7,170 nt of DNA from DATNNN01 sp035601815 (GCA_035601815.1 DATNNN010000078.1:1-7170); one strand, 5' to 3'; numbered from the stretch's first letter, positions 1 through 6,575 are shown. The notes: generated by a model from the sequence alone, not told the origin. Made by a program: numbers and translations.

Positions 1-102
1 ATCAGTGTTGCGCTGCGGCTTACCGGGCCCGTGTTGCCGGCAAGCCGGCCCTTGGTCACCGGATGATAGCCGGGTCGGCCAAGGATCAACACAGGCACGC
101 GT
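1..102. other. Left-edge region without an assignable gene
   Basis: I can assign no gene here. On the minus strand a frame starting at GTG 98-96 stays open to the window edge (about 32 codons, beginning VPVLILGRPGYHP); the stop TAA at 110-108 lies just upstream of it. I recognise no family and see no Shine-Dalgarno sequence before that GTG. On the plus strand one frame stays open until TGA at 64-66 and could equally be the last 21 codons of an upstream gene. The stretch also contains a 10-bp palindrome TTGCCGGCAA at 34-43 and a repeated GCCGGC (36-41 and 44-49), which may be part of a hairpin. No T-tract follows, so I do not call a terminator. Confidence 0.2.
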
Positions 103-132
103 TTGACTTATATTGTTGTCCAAGACAATAAA
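103..132 (+). promoter_or_regulatory. Candidate promoter of the MarR-family gene
   Basis: TTGACT at 103-108 matches the -35 consensus at five of six positions. After an 18-bp spacer, AATAAA at 127-132 matches the -10 consensus at four of six. The predicted transcription start is near 139, about 42 nt before the ATG at 181. The inverted repeats at 110-150 cover the spacer, the -10 element and the start site, as expected for a repressed promoter. This also argues that the in-frame TTG at 103 is part of the -35 element and not a start codon. The elements were found by eye; the call is an inference. Confidence 0.45.
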
Positions 133-150
133 TGTCGTCAACAACAATAT
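110..150. promoter_or_regulatory. Nested inverted repeats, likely MarR operator
   Basis: The outer arms ATATTGTTGT (110-119) and ACAACAATAT (141-150) are perfect 10-bp inverted repeats separated by 21 bp. Inside them lies TTGTCCAAGACAA (116-128), with 5-bp arms around CAA. An imperfect second copy on the opposite strand, TTGTTGACGACAT (144-132), matches the first at about 9 of 13 positions; the two centres are about 16 bp apart. MarR proteins bind as dimers to short palindromes of this size and often repress their own promoter. Position over the -10 element and start site supports autorepression. A divergent minus-strand gene at the left edge, if real, could share the site. Confidence 0.5.
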
Positions 151-180
151 TGGGCGCCACAGAGGGATCGCCGGCGAGCA

Positions 181-690
181 ATGTCCAGGCAGGCTTCACA
201 TCGGCGATCGGATGGCGGAACGCGCGCCAATGGGCGGCGGCCGCGCAATGTGCGCGGACCGGTCGATCTGGGCGTGCTCAACAGCCATCTCGGCTATTTC
301 ATCCGACGAATTCAGCTCTGGGTATTTCAAGATTTCATCAAGACGCTCGCGCCGATCGACATCAGCCCGGCGCAGTTTTCGGTGCTGACGGTGATCGAAG
401 CCAATTCCGGCTTGTCGCAATCCGACCTCGCGGAAGCGCTCGGAATTGAAACGGCGCGCCTTGTCCGTCTGCTCGACGAGCTCGATCGCCGCAGCCTGAC
501 ACGGCGCATGCCGTCGATCACGGATCGGCGCTCGCACGCGTTGCATCTCACTCAGGAGGGCCAACGCATATTGAAGCGGGCAAAGGCGCTGGCCGACGTG
601 CACGAGGCGCGTTTGGCAGAGATAATCGGAATCAAGAATCACGAGTTCATGATCGACATTTCGAAAAAGTCGATCGGCGCCGCGCGTTAA
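181..690 (+). CDS. MarR-family winged-helix transcriptional regulator
   Basis: A 169-residue protein from ATG 181. MarR regulators are dimeric DNA-binding proteins that usually repress nearby genes and release DNA when they bind small ligands such as aromatic acids or their CoA thioesters, or on oxidation. Visible features: an Arg-rich tail (residues 1-27); a dimerisation helix beginning near VDLGVLNSHL (28); a winged helix with SQSDLAEALGIETARLVRLL (79-98); a wing containing the family's DRR signature (about 115-117); and LTQEG opening the long C-terminal helices. The ATG at 181 is preferred over the TTG at 103, which sits in the -35 element. The Shine-Dalgarno sequence is weak (GAGGG about 14 nt upstream). 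GTG at 250 would give a 146-residue protein without the tail, closer to the usual family length, and remains possible. The ligand and target genes cannot be read from the window. The family call is firm, the start is not. Confidence 0.85.
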   Translation: MSRQASHRRSDGGTRANGRRPRNVRGPVDLGVLNSHLGYFIRRIQLWVFQDFIKTLAPIDISPAQFSVLTVIEANSGLSQSDLAEALGIETARLVRLLDELDRRSLTRRMPSITDRRSHALHLTQEGQRILKRAKALADVHEARLAEIIGIKNHEFMIDISKKSIGAAR

Positions 691-711
691 TATTCGCGCG
701 AACCTTTTTTT
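681..711 (+). terminator. Intrinsic terminator-like hairpin after the MarR gene
   Basis: CGCGCG at 681-686 can pair with CGCGCG at 695-700 across an 8-nt loop, followed after AACC by seven T residues at 705-711. The stop codon TAA (688-690) of the regulator lies inside the loop, so the terminator overlaps the end of the gene. The stem is short but entirely G:C. The 4-nt gap before the T-run is longer than ideal, which keeps the call moderate. Confidence 0.5.
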
Positions 712-758
712 ATTCGCCGCTACCGCCTGTCTTGCAGCCGCTCAGGCTTGGTCCGGAC

Positions 759-974
759 TTAGTCTTTATCCCGGTACTTGAACGAGAGCTTCACTCTCGC
801 GCGGTAAGCCTCGACCTTGCCGTTCTTGAGCTGGATGTCGGTCTGGACGATCTCGGCGATGCGAAGATCCTTCAGCGTCTTCGCGGCCCGGTCCACCGCG
901 GCCTTCGCGGCCTTCTCCCAGGATTCGGTGCTGGTGCCGACGAGCTCGACTACCTTGTAAACGCTTTCCGCCAT
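759..974 (-). CDS. Dodecin-family small protein lacking the usual flavin-contact residues
   Basis: A 71-residue protein that fits the dodecin family from end to end: YKVVELVGTS (6-15), a helix rich in A and K (about 17-35), then LRIAEIVQTDIQ and a terminal strand VEAYRARVKLSFKY (54-67). Dodecins form hollow dodecamers that store or buffer riboflavin, FMN or lumichrome in the cytoplasm. In archaeal and mycobacterial dodecins a Trp stacks on the flavin and a Gln contacts its ring. By my alignment with the Mycobacterium protein these positions are Ile39 and Arg58 here. The fold therefore looks preserved, but classical flavin binding is doubtful. The start is well supported by GGGAGGGAG just upstream of the ATG. 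It lies 136 bp downstream of dnaE2 on the same strand; read-through is possible but a separate promoter is more likely. I saw no convincing promoter or terminator. Confidence 0.88.
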   Translation of the reverse strand: MAESVYKVVELVGTSTESWEKAAKAAVDRAAKTLKDLRIAEIVQTDIQLKNGKVEAYRARVKLSFKYRDKD

Positions 975-976
975 TT

Positions 977-986
977 CTCCCTCCCC
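977..986 (-). promoter_or_regulatory. Strong ribosome binding site of the dodecin gene
   Basis: On the minus strand GGGGAGGGAG ends 2 nt before the ATG at 974-972, and the AGGG core is 4 nt away. This is the most purine-rich Shine-Dalgarno sequence in the window. It fixes the start and suggests efficient translation, as expected for a small multimeric protein. Confidence 0.7.
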
Positions 987-1022
987 ATCGATTTATGCAC
1001 GAGAACGATTTTCGCATCGCCA

Positions 1023-1050
1023 CGCGGCGAGCGGCATTTCGCTAGCCGCG
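1023..1050. other. Hairpin between dnaE2 and the dodecin gene
   Basis: CGCGGC (1023-1028) pairs with GCCGCG (1045-1050), and AGC (1030-1032) pairs with GCT (1041-1043) inside it, leaving one mismatch and an 8-nt loop. No T-tract follows on either strand, so this is not a standard intrinsic terminator. It could limit read-through from dnaE2, stabilise the 3' end of the message, or be chance structure in GC-rich DNA. Within the 975-1110 gap I see nothing else I can support. Confidence 0.3.
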
Positions 1051-1110
1051 ACTACTGTAACACCGGTGCGGGCTTTTGCACTCCGGTTCGTCGCTGCGGT
1101 GGGGGCGTCT

Positions 1111-4100
1111 TTAGTGGAAGTTCCGCCCCTTGGGCATGACGGCCGCCGTCGAAACGAGCGGACCGACCGGGTCTGCAGGAGCCGCCAATTGGCGAAGCAG
1201 CGGCGTCAGATCGTCGATCCGGTCGGCGACCACATGGATCACGCCGTATTCATTCTGCAGCCGACCGGTGACGCTGACCAGCCGCGCGCCGAGAACGACC
1301 GGGCGGAACGTCTCGAACACTGGCGGCCAGACGATCGTATTGGCGATGCCGGTCTCGTCCTCGAGCGTCATGAAGATGACGCCGTTGGCGCTGCCCGGCC
1401 GCTGGCGCACGAGCACGAGGCCGGCGACCGTCACCACGCGTCCGGAACGGATGGCCGCAAGATTCTCGTGGCGCAGGATACCGCGCCGCTCCAGATCGAC
1501 GCGCAGGAAAGAAACCGGATGCGCCTTGAGCGAAAGCTCAAGCGAACGATAATCCTCGACGACCTCTTCGCCGAGGCGCATCTGCGGTAGCGCCACATCC
1601 GGCTCGAGCGCCGGCGTAGCCGCGCGCGCCAATAGCGGCAGGTCGTCCTTGTCGCCGGCCCGGCGCAAGCCCCGCACCACCCAGAGCGCTTGGCGGCGGC
1701 TCAAGCCCAGCGAGCGGAAGGCGTCCGCCTTCGCCAGCCGCTCCAGCGCGGAGGGCGAGAGGCCAGCGCGCAGCCACAGATCGCGGATCGAATCGAAGCC
1801 CGCGCCGCGGACGCCCTCGATCCGTTTTCCGTCGTCCTCCTTGAAGCCGACCACCTTGCGCAAGCCAAGGCGCACGGCGCGCCCGGTGCGAATGCCTTGC
1901 CGCATGCTGGCGTGGCGCGGGCTCAGCCGATCCCATTGCGGCGCGCCTTTCTCGAGCAAGGAGTCCCAGGTGGAGAAGTTGATGTCCACCGGCCGGATCT
2001 CGACGCCGTGCTCCTCGGCATCGCGCACAAGCTGGGCTGCGGCATAGAAGCCCATGGGCAGGCTGTTGAGCAACGCGCAGGCGAAGACGTCGGGATAGCG
2101 GCATTTGATCCAGGCGGAGGCGTAGACGAGGTTGGCGAAGCTCGCGGCATGGCTTTCGGGAAAGCCGTACTCGCCGAAGCCCTCGATCTGGCTGAAGCAG
2201 CGCTCCGCGAAATCGCGCGCGTAGCCGCGCGAGGTCATCCCCTCGATGAACTTGTTGCGGAACGAATCGATGGTGCCGACGCGTTTGAAGGTCGCCATGG
2301 CGCGGCGCAGCCGATCGGCCTCAGACGGCGCGAAGCCGGCGGCGACGATGGCGATGCGCATGGCGTGCTCCTGGAACAGCGGCACGCCGAGGGTCTTGTG
2401 CAGGATCGCCTTCAGCTCCGGCGACGGATACGTCACCGACTCCAGTCCCTGCCGGCGCCGCAGATAGGGATGCACCATGTCGCCCTGGATCGGGCCCGGC
2501 CGCACGATCGCGACCTCGATCACGAGGTCGTAGAATTCCTTCGGCCGCAGGCGCGGCAGCATGGACATCTGCGCCCGGCTCTCGATCTGAAACACGCCGA
2601 TGGTGTCGGCGCGCTGGATCATGGCGTAGACCGCCCTCTCCTCGTCCTGGATCGAGAGGTCGCGCTTTACACCGTAATGCGCCTCTAGGAGATCGAAGGA
2701 GCGGCGCAGACACGACAGCATGCCGAGCCCGAGCACGTCGACCTTGAGGATGTTGAGGTCGTTGAGATCGTCCTTGTCCCATTCGATGACGGTGCGGTCT
2801 TCCATGGCCGCGTTCTCGATGGGCACCACCGCGTCGAGCGGCGAACGGGTGATGACGAAGCCGCCCACGTGCTGCGACAGGTGGCGGGGAAAGCCGATCA
2901 GCGCCTTGGCGAGAGCCAGCACCCGCTGAAGCCGCGGATTGGCGGGATTGAGCCCGGCGCGGCCCGCATCCTCCTCGTCGACGCCGTCCAGCGACCAGCC
3001 CCACAGCATGCCCGAGAGCGCGCCGACCGCATCTTCGGAAAGCCCGAACGCCTTGCCCACGTCGCGGATGGCGCTGCGGCCGCGATAACAGATGACGGTG
3101 GCGGCGAGGCCGGCGTGGTCGCGGCCGTATTTCTTGTAGATGTACTGGATGACTTCCTCGCGCCGCTCGTGCTCGAAATCGACGTCGATGTCCGGCGGCT
3201 CGCGGCGCTCGGCGGAGACGAAGCGCTCGAACAGGAGATCGATCTTCTGCGGATCGACGTCGGTGATGCCGAGGCAATAGCAGATGACGGAGTTCGCCGC
3301 CGAGCCCCGCCCCTGGCAAAGAATGCCTTGCGAGCGGGCGAACGCCACGATGTCGTGCACGGTCAGGAAGTACGGCGCGTATTGCAGCTCAGCGGTGACG
3401 GCGAGCTCCTTGTCGAGGCCCTCGCGGATTTTCGCAATCATGCCGCCGGGAAAACGACGGCGGGCTCCCTCTTGCGCATGCGCGACAAGGGCGTCTTGCG
3501 GCGTGGCGAAGCCCTGGCGCGTCTCGTTGGGATATTCCGTCTTCTTCAATTCATCGAGGGAGAAGCGGCAGCGATCGAAGAAGCGCAGCGTCTCCGCCAC
3601 CGCCCCCGGGATCGCGCGAAACAGCCGGGCCATCTCCTCCGGCCCCTTCAAATGCCGCTCGGCATTGGCTTGCAGCCGGCGGCCGGCGGCCTCGATCGTC
3701 ACATGCTCGCGGACGCAGGTGATGACGTCCTGCAACGACCGCCGCTCGGGCGCGTGATAGAGCACGTCGTTGGTCGCGATCAGCGGAGTGAATGCGTCGC
3801 GGGCGACCTCGGCGAGGCGCGCCAACCGGCGTTCGTCGTCGCCGCGGTAGAGTACGCTCGCGCCGAGCCAGACGGACCGCGGCGCGATCTGCTTCAGACG
3901 AGCGAGAAGTGCCGCGAGCTTATCGGCATCGATCCGGATCGGTGGAGCGACGATGAGGCTCAAGCCCTCGACAAAATCGCAGAGATCGCCGAGCGCGAGG
4001 ATGCAATCGCCTTTTTCGGCCTTTCGCTTGCCACGAGTGAGCAATTGGGTGAGCCGGCCCCAGGCGGCGCGATCGCATGGATAGGCGAGGATGTCCGGCG

Positions 4101-4320
4101 TGCCGTCGGAAAACACCAGGCGCGCGCCGGCGGCGATCTTGAGCCCGACCGCCTTCGCCGCGCTGTGCGCCCGCACCACGCCCGCGACCGAGTTGCGGTC
4201 GGCGACGCCGAGGCCGGCAAGGCCGAGCGCGCCGGCCTGCGCCACCAGCTCCTCGGGGTGCGAAGCGCCGCGCAGGAAGGAGAAGTTGGTGGTGAGCGAA
4301 AGCTCGGCATACGCGACCAT
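1111..4320 (-). CDS. dnaE2: Error-prone DNA polymerase III alpha-type subunit DnaE2 (ImuC)
   Basis: A 1069-residue C-family polymerase, normal length for DnaE2. It carries out the translesion synthesis step of the ImuA-ImuB-DnaE2 mutasome at DNA lesions. The opening PHP domain (about 1-200) begins with the DnaE2-typical LTTNFSFLRG; positions that are metal-binding His in other DnaE proteins read S8, T10 and R42, so no proofreading is expected. GRGSAANS lies at 337-344. Catalytic aspartates are D377 and D379 in PPDIDVDFE, with the third at D528 in LKVDVLGLG. A helix-hairpin-helix region is near 852-881 and an OB-fold near 960-1040. The C-terminus, GRNFH, is the kind of short ending typical of the family. 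All catalytic residues are present and the frame is unbroken, so it should be active. ATG 4320 lies 9 nt after the imuB stop and is preceded by GAGGG. Expression should follow the LexA-controlled imuA promoter. Confidence 0.97.
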   Translation of the reverse strand: MVAYAELSLTTNFSFLRGASHPEELVAQAGALGLAGLGVADRNSVAGVVRAHSAAKAVGLKIAAGARLVFSDGTPDILAYPCDRAAWGRLTQLLTRGKRKAEKGDCILALGDLCDFVEGLSLIVAPPIRIDADKLAALLARLKQIAPRSVWLGASVLYRGDDERRLARLAEVARDAFTPLIATNDVLYHAPERRSLQDVITCVREHVTIEAAGRRLQANAERHLKGPEEMARLFRAIPGAVAETLRFFDRCRFSLDELKKTEYPNETRQGFATPQDALVAHAQEGARRRFPGGMIAKIREGLDKELAVTAELQYAPYFLTVHDIVAFARSQGILCQGRGSAANSVICYCLGITDVDPQKIDLLFERFVSAERREPPDIDVDFEHERREEVIQYIYKKYGRDHAGLAATVICYRGRSAIRDVGKAFGLSEDAVGALSGMLWGWSLDGVDEEDAGRAGLNPANPRLQRVLALAKALIGFPRHLSQHVGGFVITRSPLDAVVPIENAAMEDRTVIEWDKDDLNDLNILKVDVLGLGMLSCLRRSFDLLEAHYGVKRDLSIQDEERAVYAMIQRADTIGVFQIESRAQMSMLPRLRPKEFYDLVIEVAIVRPGPIQGDMVHPYLRRRQGLESVTYPSPELKAILHKTLGVPLFQEHAMRIAIVAAGFAPSEADRLRRAMATFKRVGTIDSFRNKFIEGMTSRGYARDFAERCFSQIEGFGEYGFPESHAASFANLVYASAWIKCRYPDVFACALLNSLPMGFYAAAQLVRDAEEHGVEIRPVDINFSTWDSLLEKGAPQWDRLSPRHASMRQGIRTGRAVRLGLRKVVGFKEDDGKRIEGVRGAGFDSIRDLWLRAGLSPSALERLAKADAFRSLGLSRRQALWVVRGLRRAGDKDDLPLLARAATPALEPDVALPQMRLGEEVVEDYRSLELSLKAHPVSFLRVDLERRGILRHENLAAIRSGRVVTVAGLVLVRQRPGSANGVIFMTLEDETGIANTIVWPPVFETFRPVVLGARLVSVTGRLQNEYGVIHVVADRIDDLTPLLRQLAAPADPVGPLVSTAAVMPKGRNFH

Positions 4321-4326
4321 GAAACG

Positions 4327-4331
4327 CCCTC
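4327..4331 (-). promoter_or_regulatory. dnaE2 Shine-Dalgarno sequence overlapping the imuB stop
   Basis: GAGGG at 4331-4327 lies 6 nt before the dnaE2 ATG (4320-4318), and its first two bases belong to the imuB stop TGA (4332-4330). Ribosomes finishing imuB release on the dnaE2 initiation site, which suggests translational coupling within the operon and supports this start codon. Confidence 0.65.
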
Positions 4332-5877
4332 ACGCGAACAAGCCGTGCAAAAACCAGCGCGGCTGCGTCTCCTCGCGGCCGTAGAGACCCTCGCGGTAGA
4401 GCCAGACGCGCACCCCTTCCCGGCTTTCGACGCGGAAATAGTCGCGGGTCAGCGCATTGCCCTTGTCGTCGCGCCACCATTCCATGGCGATGCGCTCCGG
4501 CCCCTCGGCCGCGGTCACCTCGTGCAGCACGCGCCGCCAGCGGAAGCGCACCGGGGGGCCGTCCGGCACCGCGGCGATGGCCTCAATCGCCTCCGGCCAC
4601 TCGAACAGGCGAATGGGCCGAACCGGGCCGAGGCTGTCCTGCTCCACGGCGTAGGACTCGAAACGAGCGCTCTTCGCCTGCGCCGGCACGGCGGCGACGG
4701 CGAGCTCGGGAATGTGGGTGTTCTGCGGGATGAGCCGCTGCACGCGGCGCTCGCCGAAGCGCGCGCTCAGGCGATCGACCAGATGGGACAGCTCCGCCTC
4801 ACCACTGTCGCGAGCAAGGCCCGTCTGGACCGGATCGAGCCGCTCGGTCGCGAGCGCCGAGAGACGGATCACATCGAAACCGAAGCCCGGATCGCAAGCA
4901 TCGCCGACCGCAGCCAGCCGCTCGGCGAAGAGGCGGCGAACGCGGGCGGCATCGCGCACCGGCTCGCCGGTTCCGACCTCGATGCGATGCACCTTGCCGT
5001 CGGCGCGGAACAGCGCCACCTGCAGGCGCCGCGCGCCCTCGCCGCGCGCTTGCAAGAGGCGGCTAAGCTCCCCGCCCAGATGCTCGATGATGCCGAGAAC
5101 ATCGGCCTCGAGCGCGATGGGATCGGCGAACCGGCGCTCGGCCATATAGGCGGGCACCGGCAGCCGCGGCGTGATCGGCTCGTCCTCGCGGCCGAACGCC
5201 TGATCGAGGCGGCGGACGAATTCCGCGCCGAAGCGGGCGGCGAGCGGCGCCCGCGGCAAAGCGATCACGTCCGCTATCTTTCTCAAGCCCGCCTCGGCCA
5301 GCAATGCGACGAGATCCGACGCGATGCGCAGCGCCGCCAGCGGCAAAGGCAGGAGGATTTCCCGCACGCCGCCCGACGGCACCGCCGCCGGCGTGCCGTA
5401 TCGCGCCACGGCGGAGGCACAGCCGACCGTATCGGCGACCGCGACGCGGGAGCGAAAGCCCTGGATCGCGAGACGCCGCATGAGATCGCGACAAAGGTCG
5501 CTCTCGCCGCCGAACAAATGCGCGCAGCCGGTGACATCGAGAATAATTCCATCCGGCGGATCGAGGCCGACGAGCGGTGTGAAGCGATCGCACCAGTCGG
5601 CGATGGCGCCAAGCAGAAGGCGATCCGCCGCCGGATCGGCGGCTTCCACGGCAAGCCCGGGATACATGGCGCGAGCATCGGCAAGCGCCGTTCCCACTTT
5701 CAAGCCGAGCGCCGCCGCAGCGTCGTTCAGCGCCGTCAGCCGGTGCGCATTCTTGATCTCGCCGACGATGGCGAGCGGCAGATCAGCCGGCGCGGCGGCG
5801 CGGCCGCGCAGGATTCGATCCGTCGCCAGCCGCCGCAGCCACACCGAGAGATAACGCCGGGGAGAAGACACGTTCAT
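4330..5877 (-). CDS. imuB: ImuB, inactive Y-family polymerase-like mutasome scaffold
   Basis: A 515-residue protein from ATG 5877 (MNVSSPRRYLSVWL); the same frame extends upstream to 6129, but that part is only the shadow of imuA. ImuB is the adaptor that joins the beta clamp, ImuA and DnaE2 during SOS-induced translesion synthesis. Visible: a Y-family palm (about 1-170), a little-finger-like region (about 245-350), and a C-terminal ImuB domain ending in RDYFRVES (478-485) and WFLHGLFA. Active-site acids are missing. The first palm strand (YLSVWLRRLATD) has no leading DxD, and the SxDE motif of active enzymes corresponds to DPPDG before ILDVTGCAHLFGG (112-124), with Glu replaced by Gly. QTGLA (351-355) is a candidate clamp-binding motif. 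GGAA 5 nt before the ATG is a modest ribosome site. The start lies inside imuA, giving a 95-bp overlap. Confidence 0.93.
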   Translation of the reverse strand: MNVSSPRRYLSVWLRRLATDRILRGRAAAPADLPLAIVGEIKNAHRLTALNDAAAALGLKVGTALADARAMYPGLAVEAADPAADRLLLGAIADWCDRFTPLVGLDPPDGIILDVTGCAHLFGGESDLCRDLMRRLAIQGFRSRVAVADTVGCASAVARYGTPAAVPSGGVREILLPLPLAALRIASDLVALLAEAGLRKIADVIALPRAPLAARFGAEFVRRLDQAFGREDEPITPRLPVPAYMAERRFADPIALEADVLGIIEHLGGELSRLLQARGEGARRLQVALFRADGKVHRIEVGTGEPVRDAARVRRLFAERLAAVGDACDPGFGFDVIRLSALATERLDPVQTGLARDSGEAELSHLVDRLSARFGERRVQRLIPQNTHIPELAVAAVPAQAKSARFESYAVEQDSLGPVRPIRLFEWPEAIEAIAAVPDGPPVRFRWRRVLHEVTAAEGPERIAMEWWRDDKGNALTRDYFRVESREGVRVWLYREGLYGREETQPRWFLHGLFA

Positions 5878-6565
5878 GATGATTCCAGAGAACGAGCCAC
5901 CGGGCGCAGGGACCGCGCCGGTTCTTGACGAGAGTGAGAGCAAAGGTCGCGGGGCCGAGACCGCCGAAGCGATCGCGCGCGCCGGAAACGGCGGCGATCT
6001 CCCAACGGGTCGCGGCCGGGCTCGGTGCCGCCGATGACCGGTGGCGGAGAAGAAAGCCGAGGCCGCCGTTTTCGCGCGCGGCGAGCGCGAGCCGCCGCGT
6101 CGCTGTAAGATCGGTCCACGGACCGCCATTCCGGAGCTCGGCTATGACCGTCACCGCCGCGCGGCATTTCAGCGTCTCCTCCATGGCCCAGAGAGCATCC
6201 TCGGCGCGCGGCACGCGCAGGATGAGGATCCGCTCGGAGGCAAGCCCGATGAGATCGAGACCGGGGCCGTACAGCGCGCCCGCCTCAGTGGCGGCGAACT
6301 CCTGCTGAATCCACAACGTCTGCTTGCTGCCCTGACGCAGCGATGCGAGCGCCAGCGCAAAACCCGCGGCGGCGCCGAAGTGCATGGGCGCACGCGGCGA
6401 CAATTCGTGCAACGCACCGAATAGGAGGCCGCCGCCCAGCGCCGCGTCGATGACCGGCACGCCGAGACGCAAGGCGCACAATGGTGTCCCGCGCGCAGGA
6501 TCGGCGGATTTTAAATGATCCAATAATTTCAAATGGTTGCTGAGAAACATGGACTTTATGTTCAT
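5783..6565 (-). CDS. imuA: ImuA, RecA-like mutasome accessory protein
   Basis: 260 residues from ATG 6565, or 255 from ATG 6550. ImuA is a RecA/SulA-like protein without proven enzyme activity that supports ImuB and DnaE2 in damage-induced mutagenesis. Family features: LGVPVIDAALGGGLLFGALHEL (33-54, here split as VIDAALGGG and FGALHEL), a hydrophobic RecA-core strand TLWIQQEFAATE, the stretch RVPRAEDALWAMEETLKC (117-134), and a C-terminal WNHHERVF motif (227-234). No Walker A GxxxxGK[TS] is seen after the first strand, in line with a degenerate ATPase. The longer start lies within the LexA box and only a few nt after the predicted transcription start, so ATG 6550 is the more likely start; neither has a clear Shine-Dalgarno sequence. 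It is the first gene of the operon and overlaps imuB by 95 bp. Family certain, start uncertain. Confidence 0.92.
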   Translation of the reverse strand: MNIKSMFLSNHLKLLDHLKSADPARGTPLCALRLGVPVIDAALGGGLLFGALHELSPRAPMHFGAAAGFALALASLRQGSKQTLWIQQEFAATEAGALYGPGLDLIGLASERILILRVPRAEDALWAMEETLKCRAAVTVIAELRNGGPWTDLTATRRLALAARENGGLGFLLRHRSSAAPSPAATRWEIAAVSGARDRFGGLGPATFALTLVKNRRGPCARWLVLWNHHERVFSPALSLGVAAAAGDGSNPARPRRRAG

Positions 6566-6574
6566 GATTTGTTC
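6560..6574. promoter_or_regulatory. LexA (SOS) box of alphaproteobacterial type
   Basis: GTTCATGATTTGTTC is an exact GTTC-N7-GTTC direct repeat, the known LexA-binding site of Alphaproteobacteria; on the minus strand it reads GAAC-N7-GAAC. It lies directly before imuA, 27 nt after the TTGACA element, where bound LexA would cover the predicted transcription start. RecA-stimulated LexA cleavage after DNA damage should release the imuA-imuB-dnaE2 operon. The longest imuA start codon (6565-6563) falls inside the box. Confidence 0.88.
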
Positions 6575-6575
6575 T

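Noticed and set aside
103..180. N-terminal extension of the MarR protein from TTG 103
   Set aside because: The TTG is part of a -35 element, the extension would be encoded by the palindromic operator, and there is no ribosome site before it.
732..1139. A 135-codon plus-strand frame opposite the dodecin gene
   Set aside because: It is antisense to a clear dodecin, and its composition is that of a mirror frame.
2869..5928. A 1019-codon open frame on the plus strand opposite dnaE2 and imuB
   Set aside because: It is antisense to two recognisable genes and spans their junction. Its translation is rich in R, A, G, D and E with no family resemblance. Such long mirror frames are expected opposite GC-rich coding DNA.
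5878..6129. N-terminal extension of ImuB up to 6129
   Set aside because: The extra 84 residues are low-complexity Arg/Pro/Ser sequence read out of frame through imuA. ImuB homologues begin near RRYLSVWLRRLATDR.
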